From assembly GCA_002189035.1 (NCBI GenBank), contig CM007991.1, positions 4,216,001 to 4,280,000 of the forward strand: a stretch of DNA of 64,000 nt, given 5' to 3'. This DNA comes from Utricularia gibba. Taxonomy: Eukaryota; Streptophyta; Magnoliopsida; Lamiales; Lentibulariaceae. Shown here one piece after another: positions 34,290 through 47,600 of this stretch. The notes under the pieces are model-generated. The model was not told the origin of the DNA. It was given only the letters and a program-made list of their open reading frames with translations, and searched no databases. The position numbers and the translations under genes were made by a program. Positions within the stretch are counted from its first letter, which is position 1; each line of letters starts with the position of its first letter.

Positions 34290-36240
34290 ATGCTTCAGGA
34301 GGTATGAAGGAAAATGAAGATGAGTTTGAGGTAAAAGCCCAACATTCGGCTGTCTGCATTGAATCGGCTCATGAGAACTCTACGGTGAAGTTTTAAAGAA
34401 AGAAGAAAGCATGTTCTTCTGAAATGAGGATTATCATTTTAGACCCTCATACCGTAAAATGGACTTCACCGATACAAGATCCAGTCCACAACATAATCAA
34501 GTCTGTCCCATTATCACAAGACCAAGCCACATAGAAAAGATTACTCTGTGTACTCTCTCACATGAAACTTATATTTTTTCTCCTTAGATACATTAATATA
34601 ACAAATTGAATCAAATATCATTAAAGGTTGCACTAAAGGTTTATCTCATGTCTATAACTAAAATGCAGTTTTTTTCATTTAAGTCTATAGATTGAAGTAA
34701 ATTTATGAGATAAATGGTTGTTATTGCTGACTCACTCCAAAAAGCTATAGGCATACATAACTTTAAACTACAAAACATAAATATGGAAATGTCATGAATA
34801 TGGATAGGGGTACGAAGAAATTGATACGATAAATTTTAACATATCTTATTAGGATATAATTTGGATACATTTATTTAAAATTTATTATTTTTATTATTTA
34901 TTAATATAAAAAAACAAAATCTTACTAAAAATCAATAATTAATAAATTATATAAAACATACCTAACTAAAAAATAACCCTAAAATTCTCAAATATATAAC
35001 ATGATGAAATGGAACTAATGTTGTAAAACATTATGCCAATAATGACATGAAATTGTTTTGCATTTGATATTATTTAATAACTCAAAAATTATTGATGAAA
35101 AAGAGTTGTAGGTCACAAAACCAAACGATGTATGCTAGACAGCAGAGTCATGTAAACGATTGAAATAATTTAATATATTTTTAGTTTTTATAATAATAGC
35201 GATGTATTATTAAAATACACCCAAAGCACAAGACACAAACATCAATGCTTTGTAGATTTTAAATGACTAATTGTACTACCATTCAAATAGTAGACTTTAA
35301 AATCTAAGAATTGATGCGCCTCAAGACATGTTCAATCTTACATGGATCTAGAATAGAAATTTATTCCTCTCCACAATCGATAAAAGATGCAAAATATTAC
35401 TCTTTGTTCCTTTTTATATTTATATCAATATCATTTTTCTTTTATACCTCTTCTAATCTTTTGGGCATACTTTCTTTGTATGACCTTTCATTTTTAATGG
35501 CTACATATAGTATTCGGATGGTACCAACAAACCTTAGGTTTGTAGTACAAATTGGAACAATAAGAACACATTAACTGAATTTTTTGTCCAACAATTTTCT
35601 AAGGTATGATTCTCTTTATCACAATGTGCACATGCATATCTTTTCATTGAGTTTCGTGTGACCTTTTTTAGTAAATTTAGATACTCTATTTGAATCCCTT
35701 TTGTGAACAATATAGCTTTATATACTTTTCTTATCTAGTGATTTTTTTTTAATTTTTTCTTCCAATTCAATTTCACAAAACTTGGCCTCAAATTTCTCTA
35801 GAATTCATAGTATTCTCTATTATTTAAGAGTCTCAAAGTCCTTCTCCAAGGGCTAGAATCCCATTCACTAATTTTAAAATCCTATCAAAATAGTGTTTTG
35901 AATATCTTTGAATTTTATATTTAGTTCCTGTCAAATTCTTCCATTTTTCCTTGCATATTTTTGCATCTTATCGTCTTCACCATATAAGTCCCTTAGCTTT
36001 TCTCATATTTTTTTGGGGTTTGAAAATCACTTATTTTGTCAAAAACCTCATCTAAAAAGAATTGAATGAAGTGCACCAATAGCTCCATACTTGTGTTCTT
36101 CAAAAAATTTCAAGCTTATTGAATTCATTTGCTATAGGATTTTCAGAGAGTATTGGTTCCATAACCTCTCTTTCAATCAGTGACCCATGTTGTTTATATT
36201 TCATTTTTTACCCATTGTGACAGTTTGCTCCACTAAAGAC
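34290..36240 (-). pseudogene. Copia A, 5' part (gag and integrase fragments)
   Basis: Minus-strand pieces that complete element A. A CCHC zinc knuckle of Gag reads CAHCDKENHTLENC at about 35,632-35,587. A second, damaged knuckle ends MKGHTKKVCPKR near 35,500-35,455. Gag helical sequence such as FDRILKLVNGILALGEG is seen near 35,890-35,840. Integrase reads FWSESAITTIYLIN near 34,740-34,690. This segment normally lies just before KTPYEVWYG, which here is found at about 32,955 on the other side of fragment B. The 34,290-34,680 part probably belongs to the inserted DNA. Confidence 0.65.
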
Positions 36241-36618
36241 AGGACAACTTGAGTCCTACAAGTGTTTGAAAATGCCATCATGAGGGAACCTAATAACAAC
36301 GCTCAAACCAAACTACACCAGCATCACATTCAAGTGCCCAAAGCCTCAAAGTGATCAGTAACTAGGGTTACCACACATGTAAGGCGCGTGTCCTACATTT
36401 GAGCAACAAATATTGAAACTACTTAAAAAAAAAACCCCAACTTCATTTATTCTTCCCAAATTTTTCTTGATTCTCCAAAATCAGCCTTCAACACTTTCCG
36501 ATAGCTTCTTGAAATCTGGTGCGGGGGCTCAACGTGAAATCATTGCCTGTGGGCTACAGTTATCACGATGAAATGCTGTCCTGGCCATTCAACTCCTGCT
36601 TCGACACCATTCGACGGG
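36241..36618. other. 3' flank of MATE gene 1
   Basis: The end of the decayed Copia grades into 3' flanking DNA of the MATE gene. No gene seen. Confidence 0.5.
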
Positions 36619-38977
36619 CTATTCGAGCCCCGGCGTCGACTTCGTGTTGCCCTCGCCTCCCCACGTCTTCACCCTCAGCGCAGCCATGACCGCCTAAACC
36701 GATGATCACCGAAGAGGCCGTCAGGTAATATGTGCACCAAAATGCAATGTTCATGGAAAGTTAAAGGGAACGGAATAGGGTGGTTGAACACATGCCTCTT
36801 CCTCCCAGTTCGTCCTACAGACGATCCACACGAGAATCAGGGTTTGTAGAAGCGTCCCGGACACCATACCGTACCATATCCCCTGAGAAAAAAAGGAGTT
36901 CAAGAGTCACTTGAATCTTCGCGATTATGGTAGCCATAAACGAGGGCGTACCTGGATGCCCAAATTGAGAGCGTAGCCCAACACGAGTCCCAGGGGAACG
37001 CCGAACAGGTAGTAGCACGCAATGTTCACGTACGCCACCAAAGCTTGCCATCCGCCACCAATCGCAACTCCTGCACGACAGGTTTCTTATTCATTCGTTC
37101 CCTACAGCAACCACTTTTAGTCTCCCAAAAGCGTACCGGAAATAGCCGGCTGAATGTTGTTAGCTATGACACAGAAAGCCAAAAGCGGAGTGAGGCGATG
37201 CACGACCGCGATCACGTTGTTGTCGTTTGAGAAGATCGAAGGGTAATTGTGAAACACGAGGAGAATCACGGAGACGATGAGGCCGAGGAGAAACGACCAC
37301 GCCACCACCACCGACACGGCGAGCTTCGCCGTCCGTGGATGCCGAGCCCCGAGCTCGTTCGATACCCTCACGCTACATTAACATTCAACACCAGGGGTTG
37401 GTTATCATCCTTAGTCTACGTATTTCCAATCTACCCCCAAAGTTTCCATAAATTAGCTTCGAATGCCTCTAAAATAAAAGAATTACCTTATAGCCGCATT
37501 AAACCCCATTGCCATCGTCATGGTCAGTCCCAGTATGTTGGTGCTGACATAAATAACTAAACATTATATAATAATTTTTATGGATAAAAAAAATTATATA
37601 CAGACATACCATATAGAAAGAGAATCCACTGCCACTTGTGCATCCTTCAAGTAACCCGCGAAGAGGACCAATGCCATGAAGTACCAAATTTCCAAACTGC
37701 CCTCAACAAAGTAAATAAAATCATATAATATATGATAAAAAAGGCTGTCACGCATATGCAACAAGGGGAATTACTAAAAAGCCCTTTTGAAAAGAAGAAG
37801 GCGGCGGTCTTTTCAAATCTGTTTGCGTGGAGTGTGATTGTTGAACAGTGATGGAAAGGAATGGAGATCCCAGACGACGGAGAAGAGCACCCGTACCAGA
37901 TCATGACGGCGGAGGCAACGGACAGGCTGACGAAACCTCGAAGATTCTGGAAGGCCTTCCAGGAGAATCCGTTCCAAGATCTGCTGCAACTGCCGGAGAA
38001 TATGTACAGCAACTGTCCCACGACGATGAACCACCACGAAAAGTTCAGCACCGCCGCGGCCCCGGCCATCCCAAACTGGAGCCTCACCGTCAATAACCAG
38101 GTGAGTAGTACGTGAATCACAAGCCCCACGGTCGAAATAGACGCCATCACCATCACCTTGCTCTGGGACTGAAGAAACTTGGCGATCGGAAAATTGAGGG
38201 CGTAGGCGAAAAGCTGAGGAATCATCCAGAGGGCGTAAGTGCCGGCGGCGCGTGATATCTCCGCATCCTGCCGAATGAGCAGCAAAAAAGGCGTGGCGAA
38301 GATGTATAGAAACATCAGCGCGAAGGCCGTGATCAGGAGAATGATCCATGACCTCTGCATATAAACTCCAAGCATCTCCACGTCGCCGGCGCCGTAGGCT
38401 TGCCCGCAGAGTGTCTCCAACGCGCTTCCCATCCCCATCTGACAGTCAAAACCAAGCATGCTAATTATCACCGCAACTACTTCTAAATATTTTACTGATA
38501 ATGAGTTACGACATAAGTGAAAAACAACTCCTGCAGCCTGATTCGTACACAAAAAATTCATTGCAATAATTTGGAGCTAACATTGCAATAAATGAACCTT
38601 TGGGTTGTTAGATGCCAATAGTTGCTGTAAAAAACAATTTTATTGATGTACAAAAATGATGCAGCTTTTGATGCATGTATACATACCATGACGCCGTAGG
38701 AAAGGCCGGCGATGATGGAGTTCTCGACGGAGAAGGCGGCGAGTTCAAGGGTTCCGACGTGGCCAGCGAAGGTCTGGGTGATAGCGCCGAGGGAGTACTG
38801 GGAGATGGATGTCAAAATGGCGGGAGCGGCCAAGTACCATAGTTTCCTACCCTCTTTGTTGAAAGCTTCAACAAGATGCTTCAGTCCGGTGACCGGAGGG
38901 GCATCGCCGACGAAAGACTCGTCGGAAAACTGATGTTGACGGTGCTGAAGAAGAGGTTCCCGGCGAGGGTCTCCCAT
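36619..38977 (-). CDS. MATE efflux transporter 1, DETOXIFICATION (DTX33-like)
   Basis: A multidrug and toxic compound extrusion transporter, a proton- or sodium-coupled exporter in the tonoplast or plasma membrane; substrate unknown. CDS is complement(join(36619..36693,36796..36882,36952..37070,37137..37372,37487..37543,37610..37696,37897..38438,38687..38977)), 497 residues. Key features: ITQTFAGHVGTLELAAFSVE, MGMGSALETLCGQAYGAG, YALWMIPQLFAYALNFP, ASAVMICLEIWYF (restored by splicing), SVRVSNELGARHP and GVAIGGGWQALVAYVN. The last intron appears to begin with GC: TNWEEE then joins to AVMAALRVKTWGGE, which matches TNWNKEASVAVERISKWGGE of the paralogue at 54.1-57.0 kb. Without that intron the frame ends after twelve unrelated residues. 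Closest remembered Arabidopsis relatives are DTX29-DTX33. Confidence 0.92.
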
Positions 38978-39033
38978 CGAATCGAATCTCGAGCCGAATT
39001 TATGATACTTGAGTACAGAATAAGCGGAGACGC

Positions 39034-39040
39034 ATTTATA
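39034..39040 (-). promoter_or_regulatory. TATA box of MATE gene 1
   Basis: TATAAAT on the minus strand, 57 nt before the ATG at 38977, giving a leader of about 25-30 nt. Confidence 0.6.
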
Positions 39041-41289
39041 AAGAAGCAGCTCGTGAAGGGCTGCAGCTTTTGATTAGGGGCAGGAATCAATAAGAAATCA
39101 CATGCCCCTGTCGCCTACCGCGTTAATTTGAAAATTGACGCAAAGTGAATATAAATATTAATTAAAAAACCATAAATGATATAAATGATATATATACGGG
39201 AGGATTTCAATAATAATAAATGATTTTACATGTTAATTTTATTATCATTGTTAAGTAAATTTATTTTCTGTTAAATATTTCAAAAAAGATTGGACGTGTA
39301 TTTAAATTACAATTTTACTCTTTAATTTTAAATATATTATAATAAATGTATGGTTGATTTGTGATCATACAACTAATATTCAGACACAGTTTTCCTGTTA
39401 ATGTCATTTATCCTTTACTTTTTTATTTTTAATTAAAAAATTCATCCTAAACAATATACATAAAAATATTAAAGTTAAATTTTGTTTTTAGGCTCAACAA
39501 TTTTTTTTTGAAAAAAAGTATTATTAAATGTAATTATACCTGACAAATTTAAAACCGTAATAATGAAGTTCCTTAGTATAGTTAGCATTTAAATTGATTG
39601 AAAATTCCCTATGATTTTGATTCTATTTCTATATTTTTTATGTTTTTTTGAAATAAATAATTTTCTTAAATTATATTTTACAAATTTATATATAGGATAC
39701 TTGTGTAATATTAAGTTGTACTAACATTATGTATAATAGAATCATTTTTAAAATGATATAAATATAAATTATTTGAAATTGTAAAACTGTTTTATAAGAT
39801 AACATAAAATTATATTATAAAATTTAATATTGTAAAGTTTAATATATTAAATTATTGTATAATTTAATGTGATGACATAAATATATTTTTGTATAATAAA
39901 TAAAATAAAATACAATAAATATAATTTTTCCTATTAATATATTATTTAATCATTGAAACAAATATTTAAGAAATTCAATAATTTCTGAAATTAATAATAG
40001 AATTTTAATTTGTGATTTTACTATAGAACATTTAAAGATTAAAATTATGAGTAAAATTTTTGAATTAAGTAAAGAAAGAATAAAAAACACATGTAATCTT
40101 AAATTTATTTAAAATTATAAAGTAATGAGGATATAATTTTTAATTCTTATATTAAATTCTAATAATCATGTCAAGGGAACATATTTAATCAAGTTGGGGT
40201 AGGCGGCGACAACAGCGGATGTGGTTTACATTTTTTTTCATTAAATTAATATTTGGAAATATTCCTTTTGAAAATGATACCACCATGCACTAAAATGTTT
40301 TCATATATAATATGTATATATATATATTCCAAAAAAGAGAGTGTGGTCCCAGTATGAAGTGCATGACATGGAGAGGCACTTGCGCCCCCCGGGGGATGAT
40401 CGCAGGACGCAAATTGCGGGCTCCGCTCGCTGGATCGAAGGGTCAATTTTATGACGATTTTGAATCATTCAATGAGTGACGCGGTGTCCACGTCGACCAA
40501 CTAAAGGCTCCCGCCGGAAAACGAGAGTACATGCGGAAGTCAACTTCTGTGCATTCATCTCTCTCAAAATGATGTGATCTCTTTTGTCCTCTTGATTCCA
40601 ACTAATTTTTAATTTGGTTTTTTTCGTTAAAAAAAGTTTATAATAGACAAATATTTTTATTGTGATCGATCAAACAAACGGTTTATTCACACGAAGCAAT
40701 CAATTTGATTTTAGATCGTGATTCATCAATATAAAAAAAATATGAAATATACAATTTGATGGTCTGAAAAAACGTGAAAATTAAAGATACTGCTAAAGCA
40801 TGATTTTCACTAAGAATAAATTGAGCTTTGTTATACTAGTAAAGACAATTCAAATTTGATGGCGAGAAGAGTTGCAATGGATTTGATGGATAAGAGAAGC
40901 AAATAAAAATGATGATGGGTGCCCCTTTGGGTAGCTTGCACCTAGTTAAAACGGTGAGTGTGGACTCAATAGGAGTGATCATAAGATAAGTACATTGATG
41001 TAATGAGGAGGATTCTCTAGTCAAGGTCCAGCTTATTTAATGCTGCATTTTGGGAGCACTTATAAAGATTACCAAAAGTTTCCATCGTTACGGTTAGCGT
41101 GATTCCTATTTTTTTTTTTTTTTTGGATTTGCCATGATAGTTTTCTTGTAAGTCGTTGTCGGAGTACATAAATATCTTCCTTTCATGTGAAGTGGATAAA
41201 TATCTTCCTTTTGCAACTTATCTTATGTTGAGTTTTGTTGGTCTTATCAGTTAGGAAGAATCTAACATGCGGGGCTAATTTTATATTTC
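39041..41289. other. AT-rich intergenic region
   Basis: Upstream DNA of MATE gene 1, then long AT-rich DNA without recognisable genes. A GC-rich patch at 40,380-40,440 and 40,480-40,530 gives only chance ORFs. Confidence 0.5.
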
Positions 41290-42600
41290 AATCTAACCTG
41301 ATGTGTTAATTGCCAATTTATACATAATTATTATATATTATTTCATGTTAAATTAGGATCAAATTATCCAAATTAATAGTTATATTAATATGTATTTGAT
41401 TTTATTAGCAAATGTCAATTATTGTTACCTGTATATATTTTTTTTATCTTTTTTTCTTGTATTTTTACCCAAAGTGATAAGAAGTATTGTAGAAGATTTG
41501 CAAGAGACCAAACACTGACATTTCGTGACTTGCATGTAACTTGAAGCAATTGTAGTGGAAAACTGACACTAGTCAGGGCTCATGATTTACGACATATCAA
41601 AATCTGCAATAATGATTAAATGCTTAATTGCACAAATAGGAAATCTAATGGCGGAATGAGAGTAGAGGAAGTTAATATATGTAGGAGTGAATTAAAGAAA
41701 ATTGGCAACACTTTAAATTGAACTTTTTCTCTCACTTTTAGACTAGTTTTGACACTTGAACTTGTTCTTCTTCTCCACCATACGGAAGAAGAACATTTTA
41801 GTTTTACATTTTAGTTTTTTGTTTTCATGGTTATTCATGGCTAAACATTTTTTATGTTTGAAAATAAATGAAGTTTCATTCCATGTCTTGAGCATCAATC
41901 TTAGTTCTTTGCTGAATTTTTTTCGGATTTCATATATTTCCACACGTCATATTGCAGTCTTTGTGTAATTTACGTCTCTTAGTCATGATCCATGAGTAGC
42001 AATCCACTCCTTATAGATTTTGATGAAGAGGAAGGTGAAAAACATCATCTCCAATCTTATTGATTTGAGGGAGATAGTGAATTATCTATGATCGAGATAT
42101 CATGATAATAGATGGGTAGTGATCTCTTACCCATCATTGGTCATTGGCAACAGTTGGACACACACGCAGAATTCGATTTTTGATGGCAATTGACAACAAT
42201 TCTCTTATACTGTCAATCATCTAAGGGAAAATAACATGAGGTTATATTGTGCTTCTTTGTCAATCAGAGTGTAAGGGAAAGTAAACTATTCTTTGCTTCT
42301 ATAACCAATCATTCAGAAGAAACTTATGAAAGCCGAGGCAAGAATAAACAAAGGAGAAAATAGAATCTCTTTACTAGAAATTATTTTTCTTAATCAATGT
42401 TCATTAATTGCGTTGTATATTTTATTAGTGTATTTCAAAAACTCTATTTACAAACTTATGATAATTTATAAAAGTTTAGTACGAAACATTTTTTTAAAAT
42501 TCAAATCCCTAAGATTGACACTCATACTATACTTTATTTGAGCTTTACATTTTTCATATTTAATATTAATTGAGTAAACAACACGCAACATGATGCAAAT
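41290..42600 (+). repeat. Long dispersed direct repeat, copy 1 (probable old Gypsy-type LTR)
   Basis: Similar along most of its length to 61,108-62,430. Shared anchors in the same order include gagaccaaaca, aataaatgaagtttcnt, gcatcaatctt, ttcggatttnatatatttcc, cccatcattggtcattggca (42,130-42,149) and acncatactanact near the end. No long ORF is conserved. A non-coding, 1.2-1.3 kb repeat with few conserved ORFs fits an LTR. Borders are approximate. Confidence 0.6.
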
Positions 42601-44600
42601 TGAAATTATATATACTAAAATATAAAAAAGTATACTTAAAATACTTATATTCTAAATTTTTTTTACATTTTGTATATTTATGAAATGTTCAATGATATAA
42701 TCATAATTATATTTTTTTAATAATTTCACTTTTAACATAATTTAATAAGCTATTTGTTGTAAAATCATATTCTAGATAATCTTGTCTTAAGAATTGTAAA
42801 AATTGAAAATGCATGTTCAATAGTAACTATATAAATAGGAAGAGTTATAAACAAGTGTACAAGTCTATCGACTAAATAGTAAGTCATCTGTCTACCACTT
42901 TAGTTATATACACTCACAAAATGTAGTTAATGAACTTAACTTACTTATTTATGCATCATGAGGTATGTCTACAATAAAACATTTTAACTCTATTTTAAAT
43001 TCAAACAATTTTTGAAAATCAGGGTGTCATATTTCAATTGGATGAAACGATTTAAAGTAATTCTTGAAAATCAATATATCATATGACTTAATAGATCCAT
43101 AAGCTTTTTATTGAATATAAGATTCAATTCATGCAAGTGGATATTATTCATAATTAAAAAGATATAAACTTGATTATAACTTTCATCTGTAAATGATTTT
43201 ATTGATAGTGTGCATGTACTCCATGTAAAATATAAATATCATCTATTTTTCGAATATCAATGTCATATTTTTTTTAAAAACACTATCCTATTTGAAAAAT
43301 GGCCCTCCTATCAACCAATTTTGAGAAATGACCATTTTTATCATTTAGCTTTAAAATAAATTATTAATATATGAAATACAATGAAATGTCAATATATTTC
43401 ACATTTTTTAATCAGTATATTTTTATATTCATAGAGATTATTTTATTAATATTTTCAAACTAATGATAAATCCAATATTATTTGTTTAAACTATAGAATA
43501 TTGAAAAAATATAATAAAATAGATATGTTGTGTTATTTAATTTAAGTCATACAATCTGAATATTGATAAATGTTCTGTAATTATGCACAATATGTTCTCA
43601 AATTAAATCAGTATAAAAAACATATATACCAAATTTCTTTCAATTTTTTACCCAAAAAAAGTTTGCTTAGCATTGCATAAACTAACATACAATAGTTTTT
43701 AAATTTTTTTTTTCAAAAATAAATATCCATATTTGGATGCTATGTGAGATAACAAACAATGCCATGATATCCCACATGGGAATTTCATCCAATAATGAGC
43801 AATGTCTAGAGAGCATTCAAAATACTATGGACACATGGTGAGCACAGATTCAACTTCGTGGGTTGCTGGTCGAACTCACCAGCTCAGATTACAAAATATT
43901 GACTTGGTGAGTATGAGTTCACAAGTCATGGGTTGGGCCGACAACAATGTAAATTTGCCACCTTGTGTTTCGCCTCACCCATGACCTCGAAATTTCACTC
44001 ATCTTGGAGATGTTGTGGTAAAAAGATCAAGGGGAGAAAATGGTCATTTTATGGGACATCGGAGAAGTGATTTTTTTTGAGTTTCCTAATCATCATTACT
44101 ATTGTCACTAGAAATGATGTGGATATCGGAGAAGTTGAGACTATAGTTTATAATACTCGATAGCTTCTTTCTATGGAACAAAGAGTATGGTGAAAACATT
44201 GATAGCAAGTTACCACTTCGGATTGAACTGATGCGGTTCTCGATTTGCATGGAACATTCCTAATGTGGGTTAAAGTTGCCATTGCCCCTTTTTTTTTGGT
44301 TGAGTTATTGAGTTGCTTGGAGGTTCCATTGTCTCATGTAACTTCATGCTCAATTCCATTATCTCACTTGACTAGTATATACATGAAGAATTGGAGAACT
44401 AACTACTTTTCATTGAAAGAAAAGTAGGGTATAACACTTGTAGAAGATGTATAGTGCATATGATGATTGGTGAATCAGCTTTGTGTGGATGCTCTCTTCA
44501 ATGATGGAGTGAGTTGGATCTTGACAACCTCACTCACAGAGGATATCGATTATGTTTTATAGATTCAATCAAACAAAATATATAGAAACATTTTTCTTTC
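42601..44600. other. Repeat-rich AT DNA between LTR-like repeat and Copia C
   Basis: AT-rich to about 43,740. The part 43,740-44,600 is less AT-rich and could include the leader or LTR of Copia C (ccatgatatcccacatggga at 43,761 resembles LTR starts), but I found no matching copy after 49.0 kb. Confidence 0.35.
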
Positions 44601-47600
44601 CACCCTTACTCTCTCTTTGAAATCTATGTAAGCTACACAAATTCAAATATGATATGGAAATCAATGATGGAGAAGTATACTGCTGAAGATGAGGTAAAAC
44701 AAAGGTTTGCTTATTCCATATTCTATCTTTGGAAAATGGTAGAAGATAAGGATGTTCATCAACAAGTGAATGAGTATCTTCAGCTTTTGGAGGGATTGAG
44801 CACTGAAAACATCAAATTATGTGAGGAGTTTTTGGTCGAAATACTCATTAAAAAACTACCTCCATCATGGAATGACAACAAGTTGCAACTCAAATATAAG
44901 AACAAGAGGATTGATCTCTCTGAGGTAATGAAGCACATTATTATTGACAATAAGCATATAAATGAAATATAAATCTTGGGGAAAGAGCTTGAAACTAAAG
45001 CAAAACTTGTAGAAGATAAAGGTAAAAATTTTGAATTCATCAAGATCACTTGACATGAAATCTTCCAACTTCAAGAAGAACAAGAGCCATTGCATTGTTT
45101 GTGGAAAACTGGGGGATTATGTTGCTTGGTGTTGGATGAGGGCAACTCTTGTCACACCTCGTATTTAGGGCCTATGAGATATAAGACGAGACAACTAAGT
45201 TCTAATGTGAGTTTATCACTAGAATTTAAGATTCTCATTAGCTTAAATGTGAGTTTCTTACTATCAAAGCATATTTACACATCTACACACTCTCTTAAGG
45301 TTGATCACATGACCTCTAATCCTCCTTCCCCTCTCCTGGAATTGGACAGAAATGGAGATGTCGCATTATTAGATTAAAAACAAGTAGCTAGTAAGTAAAT
45401 ACAAGAAGAATGATAAAATATATTTTAAATCCACAAATAAGCACATTGAGAATTCTTTAGCCTATCTTCTCTCATTTATTACAATCCTTGGGTTTTGACT
45501 TGACCATTGGACTTCAACAAATGAATGTCTTTGCTCATGAAACTAGACCAAGAGCACTATCTACTTGCTGCAATTCCACAAACTTCAGCCTTAAACTGGT
45601 AATGCATGCGTTGTTATTAATAATGATGTTGGTCTTTTCTTGACATATAAAGTGCCACAAATATATTTGTTACTGTATTAGCGTTGCGTCCCATGGAGAA
45701 GCCATGTTGCTAGGGGTTTGCGTTCACAACCCCATGCATTTTCTAACCATATCACATAGACAACCAAGTTTTGGGATACTTGAAAAACATTGCACGAATC
45801 CTTCTATTTGTCCTTGATACCAAGGAAACCTATCTCATTTGAATGCTAATAAAGGTGGCTCTCATAAGCAAAAGGATGCAAAGTTATAACAACTCTATGC
45901 GTAAAGATATGAACCTTGTTTTGAAACTCAAAATAGCTTGCAAAGGTTTAAAAACTAATATGAAACATGTACAATAACAAGTTCATAAAATGCTCATCTA
46001 TTAGAGTTTTCAATAGATCTTAAAAATTATAAAAAGTAGACTCAAGAAACTAGCATCTTCATGATACCAGAAAGAGAAACACAAAGTATTTAACATAATA
46101 ATAGGATATATAATAGTACCAGTATTTCTGTCCAAATACTCCTCTTGTGAGTAGTTTTGAGATACTCAATAATGTACATCCCACTTACCTAAATCTTTAT
46201 CTTTCACTAGTCCTTCTCTATACTTTAGTGCTCTCTAATGCATTATGTAACTTTTGGTGCACTTGCTTTCCCTTCTACCCCTTATGCCTATTTCAAAACC
46301 TAAAAAGTGATATATATATATATATATATTATTTGTAGGAGTTTGGAATACTTGGACACTTGCCATTGGTTCTATCAATTCTTTTCCCCTTCCTTCCCCT
46401 CTTGCAAAAGATCCAAGTGATGTTGATGATGGTGACAAACTATAACCTTGCCTGCCTTATTCAATTAGGAAATTTAGAGTAAATAATGAAACACATTTTT
46501 TTTTTACTAACTCTTCACAACTCTTGAGTACAAGAAAAAAACCTTATGCTAATAATAAGACAATCTTTGTTATCAGAGACAATGAGATCATTGCTACCAT
46601 GATTTCTGAAATAAAGCATGTTGTCTCAATACAAAGGGATGTGTGGTTTGTATACTTTGGGGCTACAAACCACATGTTCTTCAATTAAGAAGCATTCAAT
46701 GACTATGAGTTCATTAATGGGAGAAAACTTTTATTGAGAGATTTGCACACAAATGTTGTGATTGATAAAGAAAAAGTGAATCATTGATTCACCTGTGGGA
46801 AAATTATTTCTTTGAAGGATGTTCTTCATGTTCTAATCATAAGATCTAATTTAGTGTCAGCTTCCATACTAAATGATGCTGGAGTAAATGTGAGTTTGGG
46901 GAGTTTGAAACTTATTCTCACTAAAAATAATATATTTATCTAAAAGGGATACAAAGCCAATGGTCTCTATGTATTGAATGTTGATTCAATGAATGAAGCA
47001 TCATCTAATTATCCACTGGAGTGCTTTAATCTTTAGCATTAGCGATCAAGCCATGTAAATCAAACATATATGAAGACGATGATTAAAATGTGAATAGTCA
47101 AAATAAGACTGAAAACATGAATAAATGCAAAATTTGTGTAAAATCCAAATCAACAAGCAAACATGTCATAAGGTTGAAAGGAAAGCTCAACCTCTTGAGC
47201 TAATTGATACCGATATTGGTGATATGAAATCCTGTAGAAAAAGATGAGGTAATAAATATTATATTATCTTTATTGATGATTATTTCAGATTTTTTAACCT
47301 TTTCATCCTTAAATCTAAGAGTGAGGCTCATGAGGCACATGAAAAATTCATCATTTATAAAATAGAAGTGGAAAACCGATTGGGCAAGACAATAAAATGC
47401 TTGAAAATAGATTGAAGGCATGAATACATTACCCTAAATGATTTTTGTCATAATCAAGGAAGTATTCATGAAACAACTTCACCTTGCTCGCATGAGTCTA
47501 ATGGCATAGCTGAAAGTGAAATCGAGCTCTCAAAGAAATGATGAATGTCATTATGATCACACTAAATGCTCATTAGAACTTGTTGGGAGAGGCTATCTTC

